64,000 nucleotides of DNA from DASZTV01 sp035550655 (GTDB taxonomy: Bacteria > Actinomycetota > Actinomycetes > JAFAQI01): the NCBI GenBank assembly GCA_035550655.1, contig DASZOU010000004.1, positions 310,001-374,000 on the forward strand. The letters run 5' to 3'. The position numbers and the translations under genes were made by a program. Under the pieces are notes generated by a model. The model worked only from the letters and a program-made list of their open reading frames with translations, was not told the DNA's origin and did not search any database. Positions 1-8,020 of the stretch are shown piece after piece. How positions within the stretch are numbered: position 1 is the stretch's first letter; each line of letters starts with the position of its first letter.

Positions 1-15
1 CCAGCTGCTTTGCCA

Positions 16-1197
16 TCAGCGGTCAACGCCCAGCATGACGGCACTGGTCGGCACTCCTGTGCCGCCGGTGACGAGCACGTGCTCGGCGCCTTCGACCTGG
101 TTGACCGAGGTGCCGCGCACCTGGCGCACGCCTTCCGCGACGCCGTTCATCCCGTGCAGGTACGCCTCGCCGAGCTGGCCGCCGTGGGTGTTGATCGGCA
201 GGCGGCCGCCGATCTCGATCGCGCCGTCGGCGATGAAGTCCTTGGCTTCGCCCGGCTTGCAGAAGCCGAACTCCTCGAGCTGCGCGAGCACGAACGGCGT
301 GAAGTGGTCGTACAGCACCGCGGTCTTGATGTCGTCGGGCGTGAGGCCCGACGTCTCCCAGATCTGCCGCGCGCAGGTGCCCATCTCCGGCAGCCCGACG
401 ATCGAGCCGCGGTTGAACGACCGCATCATGTGCTGGTCGTCGGCCATCCCCTGCGCCGCCGCCTCGATGACGACGGCGGGCTGCTTCAGGTCGCGTGCCC
501 GCTCGACCGTGGTCACGAGCATCGCCTGGCCGCCGTCGGTCTCCTGGCAGCAGTCGAGCAGGTGCAACGGCTCGACGATCCAGCGCGAGCTCTGGTGGTC
601 CTCGAGAGTGATCGGCTGCTGATAGAAGTGCGCCGCCGGGTTGTTCGCCGCGTGCCGGCGGTCCGCCACCGCCACCCGGCCGAAGTCCTCAGAGGTGATG
701 CCGTACTCGTGCATCATCCGGGTAGCGAACATCGCCACCCACGACGCGGGGGTAAGCAAGCCGTACGACGAGGTCCAGGAGAACTGCGCCTCCTCGGCCG
801 TTACGCCGGCCGGACGGCCCTGCACGCCCGCGCCGAAACGGCGCCCGGACCGCTCGTTGAACGCCCGGTAGCAGAGGACGTAGTCCGCGACGCCGGAGGC
901 GACCGCCATCGCGGCGTACTGCACCGTCGCGCACGGTGCGCCACCGCCGAAGTGGATACGCGAGAAGTGCGTCAGCTCGGGGATTCCCAAGCCGCGCAGG
1001 ATCTCCGACTCGGGGTTGGTCTCCATGGTGAACGTCGACAGCCCGTTGACCTGCGATGGCTCGACCCCGGCGTCCTCGCACGCGGCGACGCAGGCTTCGA
1101 GTGCCAGCTGAAGCTCGCTGCGGCCGGAGTTCTTCGAGAACTCTGTCGCTCCGATGCCGACGATCGCAGCCTTGCCGGCGTAGGTGTGCTTGGTCAC
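16..1197 (-). CDS. ltp2: Ltp2-like steroid side-chain aldolase (thiolase superfamily)
   Basis: Thiolase-superfamily protein of the lipid-transfer/SCP-x branch. Characterised Ltp2 performs the last retro-aldol step of sterol side-chain degradation, giving a 17-ketosteroid and propionyl-CoA, in complex with the DUF35 domain of ChsH2. The 393-aa length fits the family. Tyr296 (in LYDHFTP) and Tyr346 (in GEAYLHG) fall where, from memory, the characterised aldolase has its two catalytic tyrosines, with a shift of two in numbering. The GTG start overlaps the stop of the upstream chsH fusion gene (GTGA), which indicates translational coupling. The identity of the steroid or other polycyclic substrate is inferred from the neighbours. 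What lies downstream is outside the window. Confidence 0.85.
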   Translation of the reverse strand: MTKHTYAGKAAIVGIGATEFSKNSGRSELQLALEACVAACEDAGVEPSQVNGLSTFTMETNPESEILRGLGIPELTHFSRIHFGGGAPCATVQYAAMAVASGVADYVLCYRAFNERSGRRFGAGVQGRPAGVTAEEAQFSWTSSYGLLTPASWVAMFATRMMHEYGITSEDFGRVAVADRRHAANNPAAHFYQQPITLEDHQSSRWIVEPLHLLDCCQETDGGQAMLVTTVERARDLKQPAVVIEAAAQGMADDQHMMRSFNRGSIVGLPEMGTCARQIWETSGLTPDDIKTAVLYDHFTPFVLAQLEEFGFCKPGEAKDFIADGAIEIGGRLPINTHGGQLGEAYLHGMNGVAEGVRQVRGTSVNQVEGAEHVLVTGGTGVPTSAVMLGVDR

Positions 1198-2621
1198 TTC
1201 GGCAACTCCACTTCGACCGTCCCAGAGATGTGGCTGCCGAGCTTGTTCTTCGCCGTGACGGCGACAACGGCACGACCGGTCGAGGAGTCGATCGGCTGCA
1301 CCGAGCCGGTGAACGTCAGGTGGTTGTAGGGGTACGCCGGCGCGCCGAGCTTCACCCGCAGTGCACGCACCAGCACCTCAGGTCCGAGCCAGTCGGTGAC
1401 GTACCGCTCCATCAACCCGATCGAAGTGTTGATGTTGAAGAAGATGTCGGCCGAGCCCTTCTTGTGGGCGAGGTCGCGGTCGTGGTGCACGTCCTGGAAG
1501 TCCCGCGTCGACAGCGCGCCGGCGGTGATGCCGGTCGGCGTGACGGGGAGCACCCAGATGGGCAGCGACTCGCCCTCGCTCACGTCGCCCGCCTTGCGGG
1601 TCTCGGTACGCCGGGCCGGCGTCGCCGGACGGAACCGCGGCAGGGTGATCGGCCCTTGCGAGTCGGTCGCGCCCGCCTCCAGCGCGGGATGGCTGTCGAG
1701 CCAGTCGACCTCGAGCGGCATCCCGATCTCGAGCTGGTCGCGAGTCAGCCCGACCAGGTCCGCGATCATGCGCGGCCCCTCGTCAAGCTCGATCAAGCCA
1801 ACCGGGATCGGGTAGGCGAACCCCGGAACCTGCGGGTAGTTGACGACGGCGTGGGAGTACAGCGTGCCCCGGCCCGACGCGACGGCGTACCCCATGTCGA
1901 ACGACCCGCACTCCGCGCATCGCGGCGACGACGGGAAGAAGACCCGCTTGCAGGCCTGGCACTGCGGCACCCGCAGCTCGTGGCGGCGGTAGCCGTCCCA
2001 CAGCGCCTGGTTGTCGCGGTTGATCGCCGGCCGCGGTCGCATCGACGGATCGCTCGGCACCGGCTTCGGCTTGTCCGCGTCGTCGGCCTTCGGGGCCGCG
2101 CCCGTGCCCGGCTTGAACTTCAGGATCCGGAACAGCAGGTCGCCGACGTGCTCGCCGTCGGCGGTGGAGTACCGCGTCCGCGTGGTGAGGAAGTGCCCGG
2201 TCCCGAGCCCGGTCTGTTTCTCCTCCGACACGTCCTCGAGGACCTGCACGCCCTGCAGCACCTCGCCGGGCCGGATGTAGCGGGCGATCTCGAGCTCGCT
2301 GTTGACGGCGACGACGCCGACGAAACCTTCCTTCTCGAGCATCGCGATGACCTGGCTCTGCGGGTCGTCGCCGCGGCGCCCTGCCGGACTTTGTGCCGGC
2401 AACCCGGGACGCACCCAGATGTCGAGCGTCGCGGCCGGAGCGACGATCCCGCCGTGCACGGACTTCGCGGCGTACTCCGGGTCGGTGTAGCAGGGGTTGT
2501 CATCGCCCATCGCGTCACACCAGTCCGCGATCGCGGCGGTGCCGACCGGGTGACGAGCCACCAGCGGCTGACCCTGGCTTCCGACGAGCGCGCGCATCCG
2601 CGACAACAGGTCGTCGCCCAT
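1194..2621 (-). CDS. chsH2: Fused ChsH2-ChsH1-type enoyl-CoA hydratase with DUF35 domain
   Basis: A 475-aa protein with three parts. Residues 1-170 are a MaoC-like hot-dog fold. Residues 200-320 are a DUF35 rubredoxin-like zinc ribbon and OB fold with Cys221, Cys224, Cys235 and Cys238. Residues 345-475 are a second MaoC domain carrying the D-x4-H hydratase motif (Asp374, His379). In mycobacteria these are two proteins: ChsH2 (MaoC plus DUF35) and ChsH1 (the catalytic MaoC). Together they hydrate the steroid enoyl-CoA, and the DUF35 part binds Ltp2. Here both are one chain in the order H2 then H1. An AGGAGGGG ribosome site precedes the ATG. The gene is coupled to ltp2 and divergent from the dehydrogenases that would supply its substrate. 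Confidence 0.88.
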   Translation of the reverse strand: MGDDLLSRMRALVGSQGQPLVARHPVGTAAIADWCDAMGDDNPCYTDPEYAAKSVHGGIVAPAATLDIWVRPGLPAQSPAGRRGDDPQSQVIAMLEKEGFVGVVAVNSELEIARYIRPGEVLQGVQVLEDVSEEKQTGLGTGHFLTTRTRYSTADGEHVGDLLFRILKFKPGTGAAPKADDADKPKPVPSDPSMRPRPAINRDNQALWDGYRRHELRVPQCQACKRVFFPSSPRCAECGSFDMGYAVASGRGTLYSHAVVNYPQVPGFAYPIPVGLIELDEGPRMIADLVGLTRDQLEIGMPLEVDWLDSHPALEAGATDSQGPITLPRFRPATPARRTETRKAGDVSEGESLPIWVLPVTPTGITAGALSTRDFQDVHHDRDLAHKKGSADIFFNINTSIGLMERYVTDWLGPEVLVRALRVKLGAPAYPYNHLTFTGSVQPIDSSTGRAVVAVTAKNKLGSHISGTVEVELPK

Positions 2622-2684
2622 GAGGGACCCCTCCTCGGAGGACTCGGATCAGTGCCAGCTCCGCTCGGAGTCTGGCCAATTACA

Positions 2685-2699
2685 TTTCGAGTCTCGTAA
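2685..2699. promoter_or_regulatory. Near-palindromic operator candidate between chsH and chsE operons
   Basis: TTTCGAG-T-CTCGTAA, arms of 7 bp with one mismatch, lies in the 94-bp divergent intergenic region. It is followed at once by TAATAAT (2697-2703), a possible -10 box for the rightward gene. It does not match the KstR or KstR2 operator sequences I know, so any regulator is unassigned. The placement suits a TetR-type repressor controlling both operons. Confidence 0.45.
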
Positions 2700-2715
2700 T
2701 AATGTATCTACCACA

Positions 2716-3897
2716 ATGCGCTTCGCCGACACCGCCGCCGAGCGCGCGCTCCGGGCCGAGCTGCGCGAGTACTTCTCGACGTTCGGGGAGGCCGACGGCG
2801 GCGAGAGCCTGACCGCGCCGGGCGAGAACGCCCAGTCCTTCCGCACCGCGATTCGCCGGCTCGGCGCCGACGGCTGGCTCGGGTTCGGCTGGCCGAAGGA
2901 GTACGGCGGCCAGGGCCGCTCCGCGACCGAGCAGTACATCGTCTTCGACGAGATCCAGCGGGCCGGCGTGCCGTTCCCGTTCGTCACGATCAACACCGTC
3001 GGCCCGACGATCATGCGCTTCGGCACCGACGAGCAGAAGGCGGCGTACCTGCCGGGAATCCTCGCCGGCGAGATCAACGTCGCCATCGGCTACACCGAGC
3101 CGCAGGCCGGCACGGACCTGGCCTCACTGCGTTCGACGGCGCGGCTCGACGGCGACGAGTGGGTCATCAACGGCCAGAAGGTCTTCACCTCTGGGGCGAA
3201 CCAGGCGGACTTCATCTGGATGGCGTGCCGCACCGACCCCGACCAGCCGAAGCACCAAGGGCTGTCGATCATCATGGTGCCGACCTCCTCTCCTGGATTC
3301 CGCTGGACGCCGATCGTGACCGTCGGCGACATCGTCACGACGACGACGTACTACGACGACGTGCACGTGCCGGCCGCAAACCTCGTCGGCGAGCGCGGCG
3401 GCGGCTGGCGCATGATCACGACGCAGCTCAACCACGAGCGGGTCGGGCTCGCCGCTCTTGGCGGTCTCGCCTGGCGGCTGTGGGGCGAGGTCCGCGAGTG
3501 GGCGCGTGAGACACCCGCCCCCGGCGGCACGCAGCGCATGATCGATCTGCCGTGGGTGAAGGCGGATCTGGCCGAGTGCTACACGCGGCTCGAGGCGATG
3601 AAGCTGATCAACTGGCAGTTGGTCGAGGCCGTGCAGGGAGAGCGGCTGCAGCCGCAGGACGCGTCGGTCGCGAAGTTCTACGGCACGGAGACGCACGTCT
3701 TCGTCTACCGCAAGCTGCTCGCGATCCTCGGCGCCGGCGGCTGGCTGCGCACCGGCTCGCCGGCGGCGGCGCTGCGCGGCGCGGTCGAGCGCGCGGGTCG
3801 CAGTGCGCAGATCAACACCTTCGGCGGCGGCGTCAACGAGATCCAGCGCGAGATCGTCGCCGCAGCCGGGCTGAAGATGGCGCGGCGGGCCCGATGA
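2716..3897 (+). CDS. Acyl-CoA dehydrogenase, ChsE2/FadE29-like subunit
   Basis: A 393-aa flavin acyl-CoA dehydrogenase. It has an N-terminal helical domain with the WPKEYGG motif (about 60-65), a middle beta domain with YTEPQAGTDLAS (about 126-137) and a C-terminal helical domain ending in INTFGGGVNEIQRE. Glu241 in NHERVG sits where the catalytic base is expected in the ChsE2 (FadE29) class, whose partner ChsE1 lacks it. The predicted role is to dehydrogenate the three-carbon side chain of a steroid CoA thioester before the divergent ChsH and Ltp2 proteins act. ATG at 2716 was chosen over an upstream in-frame start because conserved sequence begins there. The stop overlaps the next gene (ATGA), as expected for an obligate heteromer. 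Confidence 0.82.
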   Translation: MRFADTAAERALRAELREYFSTFGEADGGESLTAPGENAQSFRTAIRRLGADGWLGFGWPKEYGGQGRSATEQYIVFDEIQRAGVPFPFVTINTVGPTIMRFGTDEQKAAYLPGILAGEINVAIGYTEPQAGTDLASLRSTARLDGDEWVINGQKVFTSGANQADFIWMACRTDPDQPKHQGLSIIMVPTSSPGFRWTPIVTVGDIVTTTTYYDDVHVPAANLVGERGGGWRMITTQLNHERVGLAALGGLAWRLWGEVREWARETPAPGGTQRMIDLPWVKADLAECYTRLEAMKLINWQLVEAVQGERLQPQDASVAKFYGTETHVFVYRKLLAILGAGGWLRTGSPAAALRGAVERAGRSAQINTFGGGVNEIQREIVAAAGLKMARRAR

Positions 3898-4970
3898 TCT
3901 CCACCCTGACCGAGCTGCAGCAGGAGCTCGCCGAGCTCGCCGCGAGCGCCTTCGGCCGCAACGGCTCGGCCGAGCAGATCACCATGGCGGAGGAGCGCGC
4001 CGACGGCTTCGACCGCGAGCTCTGGGCCGACCTGGCGGCGGCCGGCCTGCTCGGCGTCGCGATCCCGGAGGAGTACGACGGGCTGGGCTTCGGCGCGGTG
4101 GAGGTCGCTCTGGTCTGCGAGCAGCTCGGAGCACATGTCACCCCGGTGCCGCTCGTCGCGACGCTGACCGCCGCGCAGCTGCTCGTCGAATGGGGCAGCG
4201 ACGAACAGCGCAAGAGCTGGCTTCCCGGCATCGCGACCGGGCAGGTGGTCGCGGCGATCGCACCGCCGCAGTCGGTGGTCGACGCGACGTACGAGGACGG
4301 CCGGCTCAGCGGCCGGCTGGTGGGCGTCGCCTGGGCGCACGCCGCCGACCTGCTGCTGGTCCCGGTCGGTGACTCCGTCGTAGCGTTCGCCCCGTCGACC
4401 GAGGGGATCGTGTCCCACCGCGGAAAGACGACCGCCCGCGAGACCGCGCTGGACTTCGACCTGACCGACGTCGCGGCCGAGCTGATCGGTTCAGCCGGCG
4501 CGGCCGAGTGGCTGCGCGAACGGTGGTTCGTGGCGCTCGCCGCCACCGCTGCCGGGATCGCTGACGGCGCCGTCCGGCTGACCGCGTCGTACACCTCCGA
4601 GCGCGAGCAGTTCGGCAAGCCGCTGTCGACGTTCCAGTCGGTGGCACTGAAGGCCGCCGACGCCTACCTCGACGCCACCGCCATCCGGGCCGCAGCACGG
4701 CAGGCGGCGTGGAAGCTCGACATCGGTGAGGACGCGCGGCTCGAAGTGCTGACGGCCGCCTGGTGGGCGGCGGAGGCAGGCCAGCACGCGGTCCACATCA
4801 CGCAGCACCTGCATGGCGGCATGGGCGCGGACATCACCTACCCGGTGCACCGCTACTTCCTGTGGGGCAAGCAGATCGAGCTGCTGCTCGGCGGCGCGTC
4901 GGCGCTGCTCGCCGAGCTCGGCGACGCGCTCGAGAGCTATCCAGCAGCCGGCGACGCCGTCACCCTCTAG
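3894..4970 (+). CDS. Acyl-CoA dehydrogenase, ChsE1/FadE28-like subunit
   Basis: A 358-aa acyl-CoA dehydrogenase-family protein, shorter than its partner. It keeps the IPEEYDGLGFG motif (about 55) and the C-terminal HITQHLHGGMGADITYPVHR segment (about 300-320). The middle domain is degenerate, with no YTEP-type FAD loop. This fits the non-catalytic subunit of the alpha2-beta2 steroid dehydrogenases (ChsE1-ChsE2). It starts in an ATGA overlap with the upstream subunit. The two-gene operon is followed by a palindromic repeat at 4987-5049. The substrate is inferred from context. Confidence 0.78.
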   Translation: MISTLTELQQELAELAASAFGRNGSAEQITMAEERADGFDRELWADLAAAGLLGVAIPEEYDGLGFGAVEVALVCEQLGAHVTPVPLVATLTAAQLLVEWGSDEQRKSWLPGIATGQVVAAIAPPQSVVDATYEDGRLSGRLVGVAWAHAADLLLVPVGDSVVAFAPSTEGIVSHRGKTTARETALDFDLTDVAAELIGSAGAAEWLRERWFVALAATAAGIADGAVRLTASYTSEREQFGKPLSTFQSVALKAADAYLDATAIRAAARQAAWKLDIGEDARLEVLTAAWWAAEAGQHAVHITQHLHGGMGADITYPVHRYFLWGKQIELLLGGASALLAELGDALESYPAAGDAVTL

Positions 4971-4986
4971 CGCGCACAGGAACACT

Positions 4987-5049
4987 CCGCGAACTTGCAC
5001 TTTCGTGGCCTTTGAGCGCCAATTTCGGGACGAAATCGCAAGTTCGGCG
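4987..5049. repeat. Palindromic repeat family B, copy 1 (63 bp)
   Basis: Begins CCGCGAACTTGC and ends GCAAGTTCGGCG, with inner TTTCGT / ACGAAA arms, so the unit is an imperfect palindrome. Its reverse complement aligns without gaps to the copy at 34792-34854, with mismatches at about 8 of 63 positions. It lies between the dehydrogenase operon and the AraC gene, both on the plus strand. Confidence 0.85.
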
Positions 5050-5091
5050 ATCCCAAGCGGCGGCCCGGCGTACCGGCGTCAGAATGGGCTC

Positions 5092-5505
5092 GTGACCCGG
5101 CCTGACCTGGACGAGCTTCGCCGGCTGCGCCGCGCCCGCGACCGGATGGACCGGGAGTACGCGCAGCCGCTCGACGTGCCTGCGCTGGCACACACCGCGC
5201 TGATGTCGCCCGCGCACTTCAGCCGCCGGTTCCGCGAGGCCTACTCCGAGACCCCCTACTCCTACCTGATGACGAGGCGGATCGAGCGCGCGAAAGCGCT
5301 GTTGCGACAGGGCGACCTGAGTGTCACCGACGTCTGCTTCGCGGTGGGCTGCACGAGCCTCGGATCGTTCTCGTCGCGGTTCACCGAGATCGTCGGCATG
5401 ACGCCGTCGGAGTACCGCGCCGGCGACCACGAGGACATGCGCGACACCAGCTCCTGCCAGTCGATGGTGCTGACCCGCCCCCGCCGCACGAAGGGCAACG
5501 CCTGA
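5092..5505 (+). CDS. AraC-family transcriptional regulator, DNA-binding domain only
   Basis: A 137-aa protein made almost wholly of the double helix-turn-helix AraC domain: DVPALAHTALMSPAHFSRRF (about 24-43) and VTDVCFAVGCTSLGSFSSRF (about 79-98), then MTPSEYR. There is no N-terminal effector domain. The GTG start is preceded by CAGAAT six bases upstream, a possible -10 box for a leaderless transcript. It probably regulates the adjacent VOC-family gene, a pairing that is common in actinobacteria. Confidence 0.85.
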   Translation: MTRPDLDELRRLRRARDRMDREYAQPLDVPALAHTALMSPAHFSRRFREAYSETPYSYLMTRRIERAKALLRQGDLSVTDVCFAVGCTSLGSFSSRFTEIVGMTPSEYRAGDHEDMRDTSSCQSMVLTRPRRTKGNA

Positions 5506-5558
5506 TCGAGCAGTTTCGAAGAAGCGCCGGTCCCGCCGCCCTCCTAGGGTCATCATCA

Positions 5559-5576
5559 GTGTCGGCATCGCGACAC
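5559..5576. promoter_or_regulatory. Palindrome upstream of the VOC gene
   Basis: GTGTCG-N6-CGACAC, two perfect 6-bp arms, lies 31 bp before the VOC-family start codon. It could be an operator for the neighbouring AraC-type regulator or an RNA hairpin. The sequence alone does not decide. Confidence 0.35.
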
Positions 5577-5607
5577 CGCAGCTTGGGCGGTGGGTGAGGA
5601 GGTGGAC

Positions 5608-6012
5608 GTGAGCACATCGATCAGCGGCGTACACGTGACCGTCGACGACCCCGATGCGGCCCTCGCGTTCTACCGCGACAGCCTCGGCATGACGGTGGCG
5701 AACCGCGTCGACAAGGACGGCTTCAGCTGGATCACCCTCACCACCGAGGCACAGCCGGAGATCTCGATCGTCTTGTCGCAGCCACATGGCGGTCGCTCCC
5801 AGGAGGACGGCGACGCGCTTGCCACGCTGCTCGCGAAGGGCGCGCTGCCCATGCTGCAGCTCCGCGTTTCCGACCTGTCCGCAACCTTCGACAAGCTCGC
5901 GGCCACGCCGGGCGTCGAGGTGCTGCAGGAGCCGGACGACCGGTTCTGGGGGGTCCGTGACGCCGCCGTCCGCGACCCGGCCGGCAACATGATCCGCGTC
6001 GCGCAGGCCTGA
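5608..6012 (+). CDS. VOC-family (glyoxalase/bleomycin-resistance) protein
   Basis: A 134-aa vicinal-oxygen-chelate protein with two beta-alpha-beta-beta-beta modules. The first begins GVHVTVDDPDAALAFYRDSL and the last strand region is FWGVRDAAVRDPAGNMIRV. The family includes glyoxalases, dioxygenases and drug-binding proteins; the substrate cannot be told here. GTG at 5608 was chosen because GGTGAGGAGG sits six bases upstream. It follows the AraC gene on the same strand and converges with the acyltransferase at 6029. Confidence 0.85.
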   Translation: MSTSISGVHVTVDDPDAALAFYRDSLGMTVANRVDKDGFSWITLTTEAQPEISIVLSQPHGGRSQEDGDALATLLAKGALPMLQLRVSDLSATFDKLAATPGVEVLQEPDDRFWGVRDAAVRDPAGNMIRVAQA

Positions 6013-6028
6013 CCGGCGTCGGGCCCCG

Positions 6029-7399
6029 CTACGGCACCGCGGCCGAGAAGGCCGCGATCTCCTCGCGGATGTGGTCGGCGAGGCGGCGCAGGTCCGGCAT
6101 GAACGCGCGGCACGACTGGATCCCGATGGAGAACGTGTCCAGATAGCTCCACGCCGTGATGTTCAGTCCGAGCAGCCGGGTGATCGGGCCCATCGAGCGG
6201 ACCGCCACCACCGGGGCACCCACGACCGACAGCTCGCGCGGACCGCGAACGTTCGACACGACTGCGTTGAACAGCGGGCGGCGAACCAGCCGCTCGACAA
6301 CCGTCAACGACTTCAACGTCATCTTGCCGAACAACAGGTAGTAGTCCTGCCACACCGCGAACAGCTCGGTGTCACCCTGCGCCCATGCGCGCGCGGCACT
6401 CAGGCTGTCCTTCACCGCAGCGAGCCGTTCAACCGGGTCCGCCACATCGGTCGCAAGAGAGACATACCAGTACGACGTGCGGTTGCCGAAGTTGTCGATC
6501 TCGTGCGGCTGGCGCAGCGACACCGGGAGAGCGACGTTGAGGCACTGCTCGGGAGTCTCGCCGTGCTCGGCCAGGTAGCGGCGAACGGCTCCGCCGCAGA
6601 TCGTGACGAAGACCTCGTTCACCGTCGCTCCGGCTCGGCCGGCGAGGCCCTTGATGTCGGCGAACGGCACCGTCACGTCCACGTAGATCCGCTCCGGCTG
6701 CAGCCGCCGGTTGAAGCGCGTCGACGGCCCCGACAGCGGGTTGACGACCGACGGCGCCCCGGACTTGCGCAGATTGCGGTTGAACCGAATCGAGGCCATC
6801 GACCGCCTGGTGACGGCCGACAGATGCCGGATCTGGCGGCCCTGCGAGCGCAACGCGAAGCGGATGAGGCGGAGCCGGCTGGGCATCGCCTCCGGGGTGG
6901 GCGGCACCTCGCCGAGCGGGTCGTCGGAGCCCCCGTCGAAGGCCAGCTCGAGGAACCGCACGCTGGCCTGGCCGTCCATCACCGCGTGATGAATCTTGAA
7001 CACCAGCGCCGTTCGGTCGCCCTCGAGACCGGTCACGATCACCAGCTGCCACAACGGGCGGTCGCGCGGTAGCTGGATGCTCGCTACCCGCGACACCACC
7101 TCGTCGAGCTGGTCCTCGCTACCCGGCGCGGGCAGCGCCTCCACGCAGATGTGCCGGTCGACGTCGAACGGTCCGCTGTCGATGAACACCGGACGGCCCA
7201 GCCCGAGCGGGATCTTGCGAACCTGCCAGCGGAAGGGTGGCAGCCGCGGCAGCCGCTCGCGGGCCCAGTCCAGCAGCTCCTCGACCGGCACCGGCGCGCC
7301 GGCACGCGGGCCGACAATGGCGATCTTGAGGGTGTGCATGTGCTGCCGCGGGTTCTCTTCGAGAACGTGGAGCGAATCCACCCCGGACAGCTGTCTCAT
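6029..7399 (-). CDS. Wax ester synthase/diacylglycerol acyltransferase (WS/DGAT) family
   Basis: A 456-aa acyltransferase of the actinobacterial WS/DGAT family, which makes triacylglycerol or wax esters from acyl-CoA for storage lipids. The catalytic HHxxxDG motif is present as HHAVMDG (137-143). Other family features are PLWQLV (about 115) and the C-terminal NVRGPRE. ATG at 7399 was chosen over an upstream in-frame start because MRQLSGVDSLHVLEE is the usual N-terminus. It lies next to a divergent MaoC hydratase, consistent with a lipid-metabolism neighbourhood. Confidence 0.88.
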   Translation of the reverse strand: MRQLSGVDSLHVLEENPRQHMHTLKIAIVGPRAGAPVPVEELLDWARERLPRLPPFRWQVRKIPLGLGRPVFIDSGPFDVDRHICVEALPAPGSEDQLDEVVSRVASIQLPRDRPLWQLVIVTGLEGDRTALVFKIHHAVMDGQASVRFLELAFDGGSDDPLGEVPPTPEAMPSRLRLIRFALRSQGRQIRHLSAVTRRSMASIRFNRNLRKSGAPSVVNPLSGPSTRFNRRLQPERIYVDVTVPFADIKGLAGRAGATVNEVFVTICGGAVRRYLAEHGETPEQCLNVALPVSLRQPHEIDNFGNRTSYWYVSLATDVADPVERLAAVKDSLSAARAWAQGDTELFAVWQDYYLLFGKMTLKSLTVVERLVRRPLFNAVVSNVRGPRELSVVGAPVVAVRSMGPITRLLGLNITAWSYLDTFSIGIQSCRAFMPDLRRLADHIREEIAAFSAAVP

Positions 7400-7509
7400 G
7401 GCAATCGGGAACGCTACCCGGGGGGAAGAATCGAGCGCTGCTACGGTCAAAGTTGCAGCTTCAACGGTTAGCGGGTGCTCACGCACCGGGGTCCAGGAGG
7501 AAAAGCGAA

Positions 7510-7968
7510 ATGCCGCTGAACCGCGACTTCATCGGCCGGTCGTACGAAGCCGAAGGCACGTACGAGATCGGGCGCGAGCACATTCGGCGGTTCGCGGACG
7601 CGATCGGCGACCCGAATCCGATCTATCGCGACCGCGAAGCTGCGAAGGCGGCCGGCTACCGCGACGTCATCGCGCCGCCGACCTTCCTCACGACGATGGG
7701 CTTCGCGGTGGGCGGGCGCGGCCCGATCGGCGACGGCGACCTCGGCCTGGACTACAGCCGCGTCGTGCACGGCGAGCAGCGGTTCGTCCACCACCGCCCG
7801 ATTCACCCGGGCGACGAGCTCACCGCGAAGACGTACATCGACGACATCCGTGACGCCGGCGCCAACGAGCTGATGACGATGCGGATGGAGATCCGTACGA
7901 CGGACGGCGAGCTGGTCTGCGAGGCCACCAACGTCGTCGTCTCGCGGGGGACCGCTGCCGGCGGATGA
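7510..7968 (+). CDS. MaoC-like (R)-enoyl-CoA/ACP hydratase
   Basis: A 152-aa single hot-dog domain resembling the HadA/UPF0336 N-terminal dehydratase fold. It has FADAIGDPNPIYRDREAA (about 29-46) and IAPPTFLTTMGF (about 54-65). The D-x4-H catalytic pair of hydratase 2 enzymes appears as DPNPIY, with Tyr in place of His, as in non-catalytic or HadA-type subunits. So it may need a partner subunit. A strong AGGAGG site ends ten bases before the ATG. It is divergent from the WS/DGAT gene. Confidence 0.78.
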   Translation: MPLNRDFIGRSYEAEGTYEIGREHIRRFADAIGDPNPIYRDREAAKAAGYRDVIAPPTFLTTMGFAVGGRGPIGDGDLGLDYSRVVHGEQRFVHHRPIHPGDELTAKTYIDDIRDAGANELMTMRMEIRTTDGELVCEATNVVVSRGTAAGG

Positions 7969-8020
7969 AGCGACGGCGCCCGCGCCGCGCTACTTCGGGC
8001 TTCCGCGCAGACTCTTCTCC

